Shown piece by piece: positions 27,070 to 36,745 of a DNA stretch of 64,000 nt (position 1 is its first letter; each line of letters begins with the position of its first letter). The DNA lies in the NCBI GenBank assembly GCA_947501005.1, contig CANMTU010000001.1, forward strand, positions 2,783,407 to 2,847,406. Reading direction: 5' to 3'. The DNA is from an uncultured Erythrobacter sp. GTDB lineage: Bacteria; Pseudomonadota; Alphaproteobacteria; Sphingomonadales; Sphingomonadaceae. The position numbers and the translations under genes are program-made. A model generated the notes under the pieces. The model was not told where the DNA came from. It made no database searches and saw only the letters and a program-made list of their open reading frames with translations.

Positions 27070-28598
27070 TGCAGGCCGGGGGGCGAAGCGTGGGCAGGGT
27101 TGCAGGCGGGCTGGCGCTTGCCGCCGCGCTCCTTGCGGTGCCGGCCTTGGCCGACACGCTGGAGGAGGCGCTGGCCGAGGCATACGAGAACAACCCCACC
27201 CTGCTGGCTGCCCGCGCCCAGTTGCGCGCCACCGATGCCGGGGTGGCGGTGGAAAAAGCCGCCGGCCGGCCAAATGTCTCGGCTGACGGCACCTACACCG
27301 AATTCCTGCAGCAGAACCAGGCAAGCTTCATCTCGCCCGACCGGTTGTTCAGGGGCGGGCTCAATCTCGGCGTGCCGATCTATCAGGGTGGCGCGGTCAA
27401 GAATGCCGTGCGCGCCGCCGAAACCCGGGTCGAGGCCGGCCGGGCCGATCTTCGGGGCACGGAATCCGCGATCTTCAGCCAGGTCGTTGCCGCCTATATG
27501 GACGTGCTGCGCGGTCAGGCGCTGGTATCGCTGGCGCAGAACCAGGTCGATGTCCTGCTCGTCAACGTCCGCGCGACGAGCGATCGTTTCGAGATCGGCG
27601 ACCTCACGCGGACCGACGTCGCCCAGTCGCAATCGCGGCTGGCGCTGGCCGAAGGCGATCTGCGCACGGCGCAATCCAACCTCATTGCCGCGCGCGAGGA
27701 TTACATCGCGCTGGTGGGCGAAGCGCCGACGAACCTGCAGCCGCCCCCCCCGCTGCCCAATCTGCCGAACGACCTGCAGGTCGCGGTCGACGTCGCGCTG
27801 GCCAACAATCCCGATCTGATCGCGGACCGGGAACGGGCCGAGGCCGCCGGCTACGACATCCGCATCGCGGGGGCAGGCCGGTTGCCGCGCGTCTCGCTGT
27901 TCACCGGCTACGATTACCAGAACTTCCTCGGTTCGCGGCCCGATGTGGTGGTCGATCCCGACGATCCCACCGCGCCGATCGTCGCCTCGCCGCAGGTCGC
28001 GCGGGCGGCACAGGCCGGGGTCCAGTTCAGTATCCCGCTGTTCCAGGGCGGCCGCCCCGCCGCGCTGCAACGCCAGGCGCAGGCCCGCTCGGCGGCGGCG
28101 CTGGAAAACGTCGTTGCGACCGAACGCGACGTCATCGCGCAGGTACGCGCCGCCTGGGCCAGCTGGCAGGCCGCGCTCGCGATCATCCAATCCTCGCAGA
28201 CCGCGGTCGAGGCGGCCGCCCTCAGCCTCGAAGGCGTGCGGGCGGAAAACTCGATCGGCAACCGCACCATTCTCGAGGTGCTGAATGCCGAACAGGAATT
28301 GCTCAACGCGCGGGTCAACCTCGTGACCGCGCGGCGCAATGCCTATGTCGCCGGTTTCTCGCTGCTGGCGGCAATGGGCCGGGCCGAGGCTCAGGACCTG
28401 GGCTTTGCCGATGGCGGCCTGCTGTACGATCCGGTCATCAATTACGACCGGGTGCAGGGCGAATTCTTCGACTGGGCGCGCGATCCCGATTACGAGACGC
28501 AAGCCACCCGCACGGTTGACGTTCCGGCCCAGACCGCCGACATTCCCGATCCGGCGAACGCGCCCGAACCCGATGCGGAGCTTCGCCCGGAACCGTAG
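27069..28598 (+). CDS. tolC: TolC-family outer membrane channel
   Basis: Outer-membrane/periplasmic export duct of 509 residues for type I secretion or multidrug efflux. A signal peptide (about 1-27, ending ALADT) precedes the typical LEEALAEAYENNPTLLAARAQL opening; two long coiled-coil repeats are visible, each with the NP-x-L pattern (second: ANNPDLIADRERAEA). The acidic, proline-rich C-terminal 50 residues are probably disordered. It starts on the stop of the PCMT-like gene (TGATG). No inner-membrane pump gene is next to it. Confidence 0.94.
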   Translation: MQAGGRSVGRVAGGLALAAALLAVPALADTLEEALAEAYENNPTLLAARAQLRATDAGVAVEKAAGRPNVSADGTYTEFLQQNQASFISPDRLFRGGLNLGVPIYQGGAVKNAVRAAETRVEAGRADLRGTESAIFSQVVAAYMDVLRGQALVSLAQNQVDVLLVNVRATSDRFEIGDLTRTDVAQSQSRLALAEGDLRTAQSNLIAAREDYIALVGEAPTNLQPPPPLPNLPNDLQVAVDVALANNPDLIADRERAEAAGYDIRIAGAGRLPRVSLFTGYDYQNFLGSRPDVVVDPDDPTAPIVASPQVARAAQAGVQFSIPLFQGGRPAALQRQAQARSAAALENVVATERDVIAQVRAAWASWQAALAIIQSSQTAVEAAALSLEGVRAENSIGNRTILEVLNAEQELLNARVNLVTARRNAYVAGFSLLAAMGRAEAQDLGFADGGLLYDPVINYDRVQGEFFDWARDPDYETQATRTVDVPAQTADIPDPANAPEPDAELRPEP

Positions 28599-28643
28599 GC
28601 ACACCCCGGCGCCACGCTGCGCCCGCACCGCGAAGGGAACCAC

Positions 28644-29132
28644 ATGCAAGGGCACGACGCACCCTCGGTCGAGGAAATCCTCGATTCCATCAAGAAGGTC
28701 ATCGCGCGCGACAATCGCGAACGCGAGGCCCTGATCGCCGGGCGGCGTGGGCAGGCCGGCGCCCCCGAACCCGCCGATCCCGACGAGGCGGAAGAAGTGC
28801 TCGAACTCGGCTCCTATGGCGAGGAACTCGTGCTGAGCGAGGACGAGGCGGAGGAACGGGCGGCGGCGCAGGCCGCCACGCTCGACGATCTGGATGCCCT
28901 GATGCGCGGCGATACCGAGGCCGCGATGCGCGAGAATTTCGCCGCGCTGGCGACATTGGCGCAGCCCGGCCGGGCGCCCCAGATCGTCCGGCAGGGGGAA
29001 ACCTCGCTGGAAGGGCTGGTGCGCGAGATGCTGCGCCCGATGCTCGCCCGTTGGCTCGACGAGAACCTGCCCCCCATGGTCGAGCATTTGGTGAAGGCCG
29101 AGATTGCGCGCATCGCGGGGAAGCGCGGCTGA
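28644..29132 (+). CDS. popZ: PopZ-like polar organising protein (DUF2497)
   Basis: A 162-residue protein with the three-part PopZ layout: a short N-terminal helix with SVEEILDSIKKVI, a long acidic, disordered middle (about 35-110), and a C-terminal helical oligomerisation block, LRPMLARWLDENLPPMVEHLV. PopZ forms polar condensates that tether the ParB-parS complex, so it works with the parAB and parS sites 20 kb to the right. The middle linker is acidic and proline-containing as required for condensate fluidity. Confidence 0.85.
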   Translation: MQGHDAPSVEEILDSIKKVIARDNREREALIAGRRGQAGAPEPADPDEAEEVLELGSYGEELVLSEDEAEERAAAQAATLDDLDALMRGDTEAAMRENFAALATLAQPGRAPQIVRQGETSLEGLVREMLRPMLARWLDENLPPMVEHLVKAEIARIAGKRG

Positions 29133-29181
29133 GCCAATTTTTTTCTTACCTTGGGCCGAGGGGCCGGTTACACCGCCGGGC

Positions 29182-31326
29182 ATGAGATTGCCTAACCGGG
29201 CCCGGTTCCCGCTCACCACCTTCCCCCTCGTTACTCTGGCCGCGCTGCTCGCGTCGCCGCTTTCCGCGCAGAACCCCCGGATCGCGGCCACGCCGATGTC
29301 GGCAGAGGATCTGGTGACCCTGCCGCGGCTGGGCGCGCCCGTGGTCTCGAAGGACGGCAAGCTTGCGGTCTATACCGTCACCACGATTTCCGCCGACGAC
29401 TTCACGCGCACGTCCCAGATGTATGTGAAACGGCTCGACCGCGATGGTGCGCAGCCGGTCAAGCTGGACCTGAAAGGATCGGGCGCGACCTTCGGTACCG
29501 ACGGGGCGCTGTATTACCTGGCCGAGGGCACCGGCGGGACCATGCAGGTCTTTCGCGTGGCGGTCGGCGCGGCGGGGCTGGCCGGCAAGCCGGCGCAGGT
29601 CACCCAGCTTGGCCGATCGATCGAGGGTTTCGCGCTCGCGCCCGGCGGCGATCGCCTCGCCGTGTGGGCCGCGGTGCCGCGCAATTGCACCGATTTCGCC
29701 TGCGACGACAGCGTACGCGCCTATGCCCCCCGGCCGGGCGACGGCCGGCTCTATCAGGGCGATGGCGGGTTCATCCGGCACTGGGACGGGTGGGAAACCC
29801 CCGGCACGATAAGCCGGGTCTTCACCCTGCCGCTCGCCAACGGAAAGGCCAGTGGGCCGGCGGTGCCGGTCGACGGCGCGATCGGAGCCGGCGGGCCGAA
29901 CGGCGATACTCCGACGGCGCCCTTCGGCGGGGGCGAGGATATCGCCTGGGCGCCCGATGGCAATGCGCTCTATTTCGTCGCGCGCGAGACGGGGGCCGAC
30001 GAACCCTATTCCACCAATCTCGACATCTGGCGCGCGGATGCCGCCGGCGGCGTGCCGACCAATCTGACCGCCGCGAACGAGGCACTCGATGCCCTGCCCA
30101 CCCCCTCGCCCGACGGGCAATATCTCGCCTATATCGCCATGGCGCGCCCGGGTTACGAAGCCGACCGGCAGGTCGTGATGCTGCGCGACCTGAAAAGCGG
30201 GGTGACGACGCCGCTGACGCAGGATTTCGACCGCAGCTTCTCCAGCCTCGCCTGGACGCCGGATTCCCGCTACCTCATCGCCACCGCGCAGGACGTCCTC
30301 GATACCCCCGCCTTCCGCATCGATCCGCGCACCGGCAAGGTGCTGCGGCTCGACCTGATGGCCGGGAACGAGGCGCATATCGGCAATGTCGTGCCGCTTC
30401 ATGGGGAGCGCCTGCTGTTCACCCGCGATTCGATCGGCGCCCCGGCGGAACTGTTCCTGTCGAAGAACTGGGAGCAGGCCGAACCGCGGACGATGATCGC
30501 GGCAGAGCAGATGGGCAACCTTGCGCCGATCAATGTCGAACGGTTCAGCTTCAAGGGCGCGAACGGCGACACCGTGTGGGGCCAGATCACCAAGCTCGCC
30601 AACCGGCCCGGCAAGATGCCGGTCGTTCTCTACGTTCACGGCGGACCGCAGGGCTCGTTCAACGACGGCTGGTCGACGCGCTGGAACCCGCGCGTGGTGG
30701 CCAGCCAGGGCTATGCGGTCGTCTCGGTCGATTTCCACGGCAGCACGGGATACGGGCAGGCCTTCACCGACGCAATCAACCGCGACTGGGGCGGCAAACC
30801 GCTCGAGGATCTTAAGCTCGGCCTGGCCGCCGCGCTCGAACAGGATAGTCAGATCGACGGCAGCCGCGCCTGCGCGATGGGCGCGAGCTATGGCGGGTAC
30901 ATGATGAACTGGATCGCCGGGCAATGGCCCGACCGGTTCGATTGCCTCGTCCAGCACGATGGCCTGTTCGACATGCGCAGCTTCTATTACACGACCGAGG
31001 AATTGTGGTTTCCCAAATGGGATTTCGGCGGCAGCTACGAAGAGCAGAAGGCGCTCTACGAGAAGTGGAACCCGGTCAATTACGTCGGCAACTGGAAGAC
31101 GCCGATGCTGGTCATCACCGGCGAGAAGGATTTCCGCGTGCCCTATACCCAGGGCATCGCCGCCTTCACCGTGTTGCAGGAGAAGGACATCCCCTCGCAA
31201 TTGCTGATCTTTCCGGAAGAGAACCACTGGGTGCTCGATCCCGCAAACTCGCTGCAATGGCACCGGACGGTATTTGCCTGGCTCGACCGCTGGTTGAAGC
31301 CCGACGAGGCACGCGGCGGTGAGTAA
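29182..31326 (+). CDS. S9-family prolyl oligopeptidase-like peptidase, exported
   Basis: Serine peptidase of 714 residues with a signal peptide (about 1-31, ending LSAQN), a beta-propeller from about 45 to 430 and an alpha/beta-hydrolase domain. The triad is S569 in GASYGGYM, D650 in GEKDFRVP and H682 in EENHWVL. It probably acts in the periplasm as an acylaminoacyl- or dipeptidyl-peptidase, trimming peptides. The ATG at 29182 gives the signal peptide; the frame extends further upstream without meaning. A GTG start of the next gene overlaps its last 8 bases. Confidence 0.94.
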   Translation: MRLPNRARFPLTTFPLVTLAALLASPLSAQNPRIAATPMSAEDLVTLPRLGAPVVSKDGKLAVYTVTTISADDFTRTSQMYVKRLDRDGAQPVKLDLKGSGATFGTDGALYYLAEGTGGTMQVFRVAVGAAGLAGKPAQVTQLGRSIEGFALAPGGDRLAVWAAVPRNCTDFACDDSVRAYAPRPGDGRLYQGDGGFIRHWDGWETPGTISRVFTLPLANGKASGPAVPVDGAIGAGGPNGDTPTAPFGGGEDIAWAPDGNALYFVARETGADEPYSTNLDIWRADAAGGVPTNLTAANEALDALPTPSPDGQYLAYIAMARPGYEADRQVVMLRDLKSGVTTPLTQDFDRSFSSLAWTPDSRYLIATAQDVLDTPAFRIDPRTGKVLRLDLMAGNEAHIGNVVPLHGERLLFTRDSIGAPAELFLSKNWEQAEPRTMIAAEQMGNLAPINVERFSFKGANGDTVWGQITKLANRPGKMPVVLYVHGGPQGSFNDGWSTRWNPRVVASQGYAVVSVDFHGSTGYGQAFTDAINRDWGGKPLEDLKLGLAAALEQDSQIDGSRACAMGASYGGYMMNWIAGQWPDRFDCLVQHDGLFDMRSFYYTTEELWFPKWDFGGSYEEQKALYEKWNPVNYVGNWKTPMLVITGEKDFRVPYTQGIAAFTVLQEKDIPSQLLIFPEENHWVLDPANSLQWHRTVFAWLDRWLKPDEARGGE

Positions 31327-31699
31327 GCCCGAAAAGGACCTGGAAAAGGCGCGCCGGGCCTTCGCCAAGATCGGCGGCGACACGGTCGAGCGGCAGATTT
31401 TCCTGTGCGCGATCAGCGAGAAGCAGAAATGCTGCTCGCGCGAGGACGGCAAGGCGGCGTGGTCCTATCTCAAGAAACGCTGCAAGCAGCTCGGCCTGTC
31501 GGGCAAGGGCGGCACGGTGCAAAGGACCAAGGCCGATTGCCTGCAGATCTGCGAGAAGGGGCCAATCGCCGTCGTCTGGCCGGGGAACGTGTGGTATCAT
31601 TCCTGCAATGAGGACGTGCTGGAAACCATTATCCAGCAGCATCTGATCGGCGGCGAGCCGGTCGAGGAATATCGCCTGACCGCCCCCGACGAGGCCTAG
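31319..31699 (+). CDS. thioredoxin-like 2Fe-2S ferredoxin domain protein
   Basis: A 126-residue protein of the (2Fe-2S) ferredoxin-like family: cysteines in FLCA, KCC, DCLQIC and HSC with the GPIAVVWP strand, matching the thioredoxin-fold ferredoxins such as the Azotobacter Shethna-type protein. Role in electron transfer is not assigned. It starts at a GTG overlapping the end of the peptidase gene and its stop is shared with the convergent gene: both strands read TAG from a single CTAG at 31696-31699. Confidence 0.86.
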   Translation: MSKPEKDLEKARRAFAKIGGDTVERQIFLCAISEKQKCCSREDGKAAWSYLKKRCKQLGLSGKGGTVQRTKADCLQICEKGPIAVVWPGNVWYHSCNEDVLETIIQQHLIGGEPVEEYRLTAPDEA

Positions 31700-31983
31700 G
31701 GCTCGTCCCGGAAATCATTCGTTACCGAATCGTCGTGCCCCGTGCCCGACGACAGGAACACCAGCCCCATCAACGCCCCCGCCAGCAGCATGGTGAACCC
31801 GATGCCCAGCGCGGTGGCGATGTAGAAATGGATCGAGACCGGTTCCTCGCCCATATAGATCGCGACCATCGCCGCGGCGACGATGCCGATGGTGACGGCG
31901 AGAAGCATCTTCATGATCCGGCGATACCGCGCCCAGGCGAAGGCCGCCTTTTCCGGATCGTCGAGGGGGGATTGGCCTGCCAT
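31696..31983 (-). CDS. small membrane protein, two transmembrane segments
   Basis: A 95-residue protein with a hydrophilic N-terminus ([20 protein letters not shown]), two predicted membrane helices (about 26-45 and 52-78) and an acidic tail. I do not recognise the family beyond small conserved alphaproteobacterial membrane proteins. The ATG at 31983 was chosen because the upstream open frame is rich in arginine and unlike a protein start. Its stop overlaps that of the convergent ferredoxin-like gene. It diverges from the CBS-domain gene. Confidence 0.7.
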   Translation of the reverse strand: MAGQSPLDDPEKAAFAWARYRRIMKMLLAVTIGIVAAAMVAIYMGEEPVSIHFYIATALGIGFTMLLAGALMGLVFLSSGTGHDDSVTNDFRDEP

Positions 31984-32102
31984 GCGCTCCTTCTTGGGCC
32001 TTCGTCGCGTGCACTTCAACGCCGATCGGGCCGCCGGCTGGCCTTTTGATGCAAATTGCGGCATTATTCGACCCTGAAACCGGGGAAGAGGACCAGCGAG
32101 AC

Positions 32103-32534
32103 ATGAAAGTCGGACAGATCATCCAGAACCGCCCGAGTTCGGACGTGGTTTCCATTTCCCGCGAGCGGAGCGTGGCCGATGCCGTGCGGCTGCTGGCCGA
32201 AAAGCGGATCGGCGCCCTTCCCGTGATGGACGGTGGCCGGGTCGCGGGCATCTTCTCCGAGCGCGACGTGATCTACCGCCTGGCCGACGAAGGCGCTGCC
32301 TGCCTCGCGCGCCAGGTCGGCGAAGTGATGACCTCTCCCGCCATCACGGTCGAGCGGGCGACGCATGTGGACCAGGCGCTGGCCCTGATGACGAAGCGGC
32401 GCATCCGCCACCTGCCCGTGGTCGAGGGTGATACCATGTGCGGCTTCATTTCCATCGGCGACCTCGTCAAATCGCGCTTCGACGCGGTCGAGCACGAAGC
32501 GCAGGCGCTGCGCGAATATATCCGCACCGCTTGA
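32103..32534 (+). CDS. tandem CBS-domain protein
   Basis: A 143-residue cytosolic protein made of two CBS domains (about 8-62 and 75-130). Such pairs bind adenosine nucleotides (AMP, ATP, NAD) as sensors of energy state. The motifs GALPVMDGGRVAGIFSERD and HLPVVEGDTMCGFISIGD mark the two repeats. The start is preceded by GAGGACCAGCGAG. No fused catalytic domain. Confidence 0.9.
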   Translation: MKVGQIIQNRPSSDVVSISRERSVADAVRLLAEKRIGALPVMDGGRVAGIFSERDVIYRLADEGAACLARQVGEVMTSPAITVERATHVDQALALMTKRRIRHLPVVEGDTMCGFISIGDLVKSRFDAVEHEAQALREYIRTA

Positions 32535-32565
32535 GCGGCGGGCCCGCGCTTCCTAGATTGACGGC

Positions 32566-32895
32566 ATGACCGCTATCCCCACCCTCACCCCCGCCGCCGC
32601 GCAGCGCGTCGCCGCCATCGCCGCCAAACAGGGCAAGCCCGCCATGCTGCGGCTGTCGGTCGAAGGGGGCGGGTGTTCGGGCTTCCAGTACAAGTTCGGC
32701 CTCGCCGACGCGCCGGAGGACGATGATCGCACCAGCGAGACCGATGGGGTAACGCTGGTGGTGGATACGATCAGCCTCGATCTCGTGGCGGGATCGCAGG
32801 TGGATTACGTCGAATCGCTCGGCGGGGCGGCGTTCCGGGTCGAGAATCCGATTGCGGCGGCCGGCTGTGGCTGCGGATCGAGTTTCGGGATTTAG
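32566..32895 (+). CDS. erpA: iron-sulfur cluster insertion protein ErpA/IscA-type
   Basis: A-type carrier of 109 residues that hands Fe-S clusters to target enzymes. The three invariant cysteines are seen, one in GGGCSGFQY and two in GCGCGSSF at the C-terminus. Targets could include the class I fumarase and the ferredoxin-like protein in this window. ErpA versus IscA cannot be fully separated by eye. Confidence 0.9.
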   Translation: MTAIPTLTPAAAQRVAAIAAKQGKPAMLRLSVEGGGCSGFQYKFGLADAPEDDDRTSETDGVTLVVDTISLDLVAGSQVDYVESLGGAAFRVENPIAAAGCGCGSSFGI

Positions 32896-32934
32896 GTTTT
32901 ACGCGCACGCCGCTTTCGGGCATCAGCCGTGCCC

Positions 32935-33708
32935 ATGCGTATCGCCACTTTCAACATCAACGGGATCAAGGCCCGCCTGCCCCGCCTGATCGAATGGCTG
33001 GAAGAAACCCGGCCCACCGTCGCCTGCCTGCAGGAAATCAAGACGATGGACGAGGGCTTCCCGGCCGAGGCGTTCGAGAAGATCGGCTACAAGGCGATCT
33101 GGCACGGGCAGAAAAGCTTCAACGGGGTCGCCATCCTGGCCGACGGGATCGAGCCGGTCGAAACGCAGCGCGGCCTGCCGGGCGACCATGAGGACGAACA
33201 GGCCCGCTATCTCGAGGCGGAGGTCAACGGGGTGCGCGTCGCCTCGATCTACCTGCCCAACGGCAATCCGCAGCCCGGCCCCAAATTCGACTACAAGCTG
33301 GCCTGGATGGAACGGCTGCGCGCCCATGCGCAGTCCCTGTGGGACGCCGAGATCCCGACCGCGCTGGTCGGCGATTACAATGTCGTGCCGGAGGACAAGG
33401 ACATCTGGTCACCCCGCGCGCTGGCCGACGATGCGCTGATGCAGCCGCAATCGCGCGATGTCTATGCCCGCCTGCTGGGAGACGGGTGGACCGATGCGAT
33501 CCACACGCTCAATCCACGCGGCGGGGTGTGGACCTTCTGGGACTATCAGGCCGGCGCGTGGCAGCGCGATCACGGTTTCCGGATCGATCACCTGCTGCTG
33601 TCGCCCGAACTGGCCGACCGGTTGCAGGCCGCCGGGGTCGACAAGGAATATCGCGGGCGCGAGAAGTCGAGCGATCACACCCCGGTCTGGGTCGAACTGC
33701 GCGACTGA
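32935..33708 (+). CDS. xthA: exodeoxyribonuclease III
   Basis: AP endonuclease/3'-exonuclease of 257 residues for base excision repair. The opening MRIATFNINGIKARLPRL, the LQEIKTMD metal-binding glutamate, GDYNVVPEDKD and the closing RIDHLLLSPEL and SSDHTPVWV blocks are all in place. ATG at 32935 gives the canonical N-terminus; GTG at 32929 is an alternative. Confidence 0.96.
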   Translation: MRIATFNINGIKARLPRLIEWLEETRPTVACLQEIKTMDEGFPAEAFEKIGYKAIWHGQKSFNGVAILADGIEPVETQRGLPGDHEDEQARYLEAEVNGVRVASIYLPNGNPQPGPKFDYKLAWMERLRAHAQSLWDAEIPTALVGDYNVVPEDKDIWSPRALADDALMQPQSRDVYARLLGDGWTDAIHTLNPRGGVWTFWDYQAGAWQRDHGFRIDHLLLSPELADRLQAAGVDKEYRGREKSSDHTPVWVELRD

Positions 33709-33741
33709 GCGGGGCGCGATGCGTTCGCCCCGACCCTTGTC

Positions 33742-34386
33742 TCAACGGTAGAAAACGTGGCTGTCGATCGTCGCGCGGGCGACTTTGCGGTTGGCCCAGC
33801 TCGGCTTCACATAGCGCGCGTGGAAATACAGCGCATCGCCCGCCTTGCTGTCCCACAACCCCTGATGGGCAATGCGGGCAATCGCGGACGCGCGCTTCCA
33901 GGCGGCGCTGCCCGTGCTGATGCGGGGCATGGTGCCGCCGCGCACGAAGGAGAATTGCGACCGCTGGTGGACGACGCCGCAATAGCTGGAGGGGAACTGC
34001 CCGGACTCGGTACGGTTCACGATGACCTGCGCAACGGCAAGCTGGCCTTCGAGCGGTTCGCCGCGCGATTCGAAAAACACCGCGCCGGCAAGGCAGCGCA
34101 TTTCTTCCGACAACTCGCCCGGTGCCGGCATCTCGGCTACGAGATCGCGCAGGCTGGCGGCTTCGCGCGCGTCCAGCGGCTGTTCTTCGGGGGTTTCGGG
34201 GATATCCTGAACCACTTCCTGCGAGACGAAGACCGGCATGACCTCGTCGGTCAGCTCGGCGTCGCTTGGAAGGGTGATCGCCTGATGTTCGGCGTTCTGT
34301 GCATTGGCGCCGGACTGATCCAATCCGGCAAGGGTAAGAAACATTGCCGCGGCACCCGCCACGGAAAAACTGGTCTTACGGAACAT
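33742..34386 (-). CDS. SleB-type cell wall hydrolase, exported
   Basis: A 214-residue protein with a signal peptide (about 1-29), an acidic, proline-containing linker and a C-terminal Hydrolase_2 (SleB) domain that cleaves peptidoglycan. RCLAGAVFFESRGEP contains the catalytic glutamate; AVAQVIVNR and the conserved QFSFV block follow. It probably acts in wall remodelling during division. The 212 bases upstream, to 34598, contain no gene that I can see and should hold its promoter. Confidence 0.88.
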   Translation of the reverse strand: MFRKTSFSVAGAAAMFLTLAGLDQSGANAQNAEHQAITLPSDAELTDEVMPVFVSQEVVQDIPETPEEQPLDAREAASLRDLVAEMPAPGELSEEMRCLAGAVFFESRGEPLEGQLAVAQVIVNRTESGQFPSSYCGVVHQRSQFSFVRGGTMPRISTGSAAWKRASAIARIAHQGLWDSKAGDALYFHARYVKPSWANRKVARATIDSHVFYR

Positions 34387-34598
34387 GCGTCATAAGCTTT
34401 TCGGCGGTGAACTTTCCGACGCGAGGCTGGATCCGAAGCGCACCGTTGTGCGTACTTGTATCGGATCGGTTGCAGTCTCGCCGATCATTCCCCGTCTGCG
34501 TGCATACGCGCCGACCCCATTGCCAACCGCATCGCCCTCGCATCGAAAGGTGGGCGCCAAATAGTCGCATCTGAAACCGAGTCAACCGCGGCGGGGCG

Positions 34599-34925
34599 TT
34601 AAGCGATGAAGCGTTCCGCGTCTGCGACATCGATCTCGACGATCCACAGGTCCTGGTCCTGATCCTTTCGGCGGCTCAGATACTCCTGAAATTCGCGAGG
34701 TTTTTCAACCTCTTGCGTGCGGGAAAGCACGAATTTCCGGCTGCCGTCCATCTGCGGCATCCGCTCCCACAGGCGGGCAGGTGTTCCGCGATGGGACATG
34801 ACGATCGCGAGCGCGCCTGCGTCCCGCTCACCTTTCTGCAGAACCATCGCAAAGCCCCCCGCCGCCTCGACCGCGCGGATCAGCCCGCCGACTTCGACAT
34901 GCGTGGGCAGACGCCCCTCGGGCAT
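34599..34925 (-). CDS. DUF1491 family protein
   Basis: A 108-residue cytosolic protein with the LPTHVEVGGLIRAVEAAGG opening and the WIVEIDVADAERFI ending that mark DUF1491, a family found almost only in alphaproteobacteria and of unknown function. It starts 5 bases after the stop of the thioesterase gene, so they share a transcript. Confidence 0.85.
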   Translation of the reverse strand: MPEGRLPTHVEVGGLIRAVEAAGGFAMVLQKGERDAGALAIVMSHRGTPARLWERMPQMDGSRKFVLSRTQEVEKPREFQEYLSRRKDQDQDLWIVEIDVADAERFIA

Positions 34926-34930
34926 AGCGG

Positions 34931-35392
34931 CTAGCTCTCGCCGTAGCCGGCGAGGCTGGAGAGGGGGATGCGGCTTTTCATGAACGTGCCCGTCCCGCGC
35001 CCGATCTCCTCCCCTTCCGCATCGACCAAGCGCGATTCGGCCACGAAGACCCGCCGCCGGCCGCTGACCCAGCGCCCTTCTGCAACCACCGTTCCCCCAC
35101 GCACCGGCTTGGAGAAATGCAGGTTGAACGAGGTCGTCAGCAGGAAACGATCCGTCACCAGCGTGTTCGCCGCATAGAAGGCCGCATCGTCGAGCATCTT
35201 GAAGTACAGCGTGCCGTGGGCCGCACCTGCGGCATGGAACACCGCCTCGGTCACGTCGAACGCGATGCGCGAGACCCCTTCGCCCCCGATCGTGAGACGC
35301 GAGGCGAACAGCGCGTTGACGGGGGCCGCGGCATACAGCCGCTCGAGCGCGCGATGATGCCCGCCGGCCCCGGATAGCTGCGCCCCCGTCAT
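34931..35392 (-). CDS. PaaI-type hotdog thioesterase
   Basis: A 153-residue hotdog-fold protein, probably hydrolysing an acyl-CoA. The AAGAAHGTLYFKMLDDAA helix contains the usual catalytic HG-x-x-x-x-x-D geometry, and the beta sheet block FNLHFSKPVRGGTVVAEG follows. Substrate unknown. It begins 7 bases downstream of hpf, in an array of co-directional genes leading away from the origin. Confidence 0.85.
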   Translation of the reverse strand: MTGAQLSGAGGHHRALERLYAAAPVNALFASRLTIGGEGVSRIAFDVTEAVFHAAGAAHGTLYFKMLDDAAFYAANTLVTDRFLLTTSFNLHFSKPVRGGTVVAEGRWVSGRRRVFVAESRLVDAEGEEIGRGTGTFMKSRIPLSSLAGYGES

Positions 35393-35399
35393 TGCGTTC

Positions 35400-35975
35400 T
35401 CAGGACGGCTCGACCCAGCCGATCGATCCGTCGCGGCGGCGATAGACCATGTTGTGCCGCTCGGTCGCGCCGTTCTTGAACAACAGCGCGTCGGTGTTGC
35501 GCAGGTCGAGCATCATCACGGCATCGGCCACGCTGCATTCCGGGATATTGGCCTTGGTTTCGGCGATGATCGGCGGGCTGTCCTGCTCGATCTCGTCTTC
35601 GGATTCCACTTCGGGCGAGGCGAAGATGGTGTAGGCCGCCTCCTCTTCGCGCAGGGCCTGGTTGGCCTGGCTGTGGCGATCCACCAGCCGCCGCTTGTAG
35701 CGGCGCAGCTGCTTCTCGATCTTGGTGGCCGCCTGGTCGAACGATTGGTGCACGTCGTGCGCCTCGCCGTGGCCGCGCAGGATCAGGCCCTGCATCACAT
35801 GGGTCACGATATCGGCGCTGAAGGCGCCCCCGGCCGCCTTGCCGAACGTCACCTGCGACGAGATGGCCCGGCTGAAATACTTGTCGACGATTGCCTGCAG
35901 CCGCTCCTCGACATGCGCCTGCAAGGCGGCGCCGGTGTCGATCTGATGGCCGGAAATGCGGATATCCATATTCAT
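35400..35975 (-). CDS. hpf: ribosome hibernation promoting factor, long form
   Basis: A 191-residue protein that pairs 70S ribosomes into dormant 100S dimers in stationary phase. Residues 1-100 form the S30AE domain (MDIRISGHQIDTG; RRYKRRLVDRH), then an acidic linker and a C-terminal dimerisation domain with LLFKNGATERHNMVYRRRDG. The start was fixed by a strong AAGGAGAAT just before the ATG at 35975; the longer upstream frame is not coding. Long HPF is the usual form in alphaproteobacteria. Confidence 0.94.
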   Translation of the reverse strand: MNMDIRISGHQIDTGAALQAHVEERLQAIVDKYFSRAISSQVTFGKAAGGAFSADIVTHVMQGLILRGHGEAHDVHQSFDQAATKIEKQLRRYKRRLVDRHSQANQALREEEAAYTIFASPEVESEDEIEQDSPPIIAETKANIPECSVADAVMMLDLRNTDALLFKNGATERHNMVYRRRDGSIGWVEPS

Positions 35976-36031
35976 ATTCTCCTTCGTCGTGACCCCGACG
36001 ATCCGCTGCCGGCCCGTCGCCGGTACAAGCT

Positions 36032-36715
36032 CTATCCCCAGAGCGGGTTTTCTATCCCGGCCATGAATTCGCGGTGGCGGGCAAGTTCGCCTGGCAGGGC
36101 GGCATGGGGGCGGGGGGCGCGGCGCGGTCCGGCGGGCGCCTTGCGCACCGCCACCAGCTCCTGGATCGGCGCCGACCGATCGGCCGCGAGTTCCAGACCG
36201 ATCTGGCGCCCGCCCTTCAGTTCGACATAGACCTGCGCCAGCAATTCGGCATCGAGCAGCGCGCCGTGCTTGACCCGGTGGCTGCGGTCGATGCCATAAC
36301 GAGTGCACAATGCGTCGAGCGAGAGCTTGGCCCCGGGATGGCGTTTCTTCGCCAGCGCCACCGTGTCGATCATGCGGCTGGTGCAGACCGCGACCTGCTT
36401 GCACAGGCCGAGTTCGGCGTTGAGAAAGGCGAAATCGAAGCCGGCATTGTGCGCGATCAGGGGCGCATCGCCGATGAAGTCCAGCAGTTCGTGGCAGATG
36501 TCGCGGAACAGCGGCTTGTCGGCCAGGAAGGCGGCGGACAGGCCATGCACGGCTTCGGCGCCGGCGGGCATGTCGCGTTCGGGATTGTAATAGGCATGAT
36601 AGACGGTGCCCGTCGGCACGAGGTTGATCATCTCGACGCAGCCGATCTCCACCATGCGGTCACCCGTCCGGGGATCGAGGCCAGTGGTTTCGGTGTCGAA
36701 GACGATCTCACGCAT
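36032..36715 (-). CDS. dnaQ: DNA polymerase III epsilon subunit (3'-5' proofreading exonuclease)
   Basis: Replicative proofreading subunit of 227 residues. The Exo I motif DTETTGLDP (D7, E9), Exo II HNAGFDFAFL and Exo III HGALLDAELL are intact, and a basic, flexible C-terminal 40 residues serves for attachment to the alpha subunit. It lies in the conserved origin-proximal series dnaQ-coaE-aroE-maf-ppsR. Confidence 0.95.
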   Translation of the reverse strand: MREIVFDTETTGLDPRTGDRMVEIGCVEMINLVPTGTVYHAYYNPERDMPAGAEAVHGLSAAFLADKPLFRDICHELLDFIGDAPLIAHNAGFDFAFLNAELGLCKQVAVCTSRMIDTVALAKKRHPGAKLSLDALCTRYGIDRSHRVKHGALLDAELLAQVYVELKGGRQIGLELAADRSAPIQELVAVRKAPAGPRRAPRPHAALPGELARHREFMAGIENPLWG

Positions 36716-36745
36716 GGGCCGGGTTATCGGCGCGGGGCGGCGCGA

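Noticed and set aside
29133-29155. Possible terminator after popZ (GGC-TGA-GCC then T run)
   Set aside because: The stem is only three base pairs, too weak to call.
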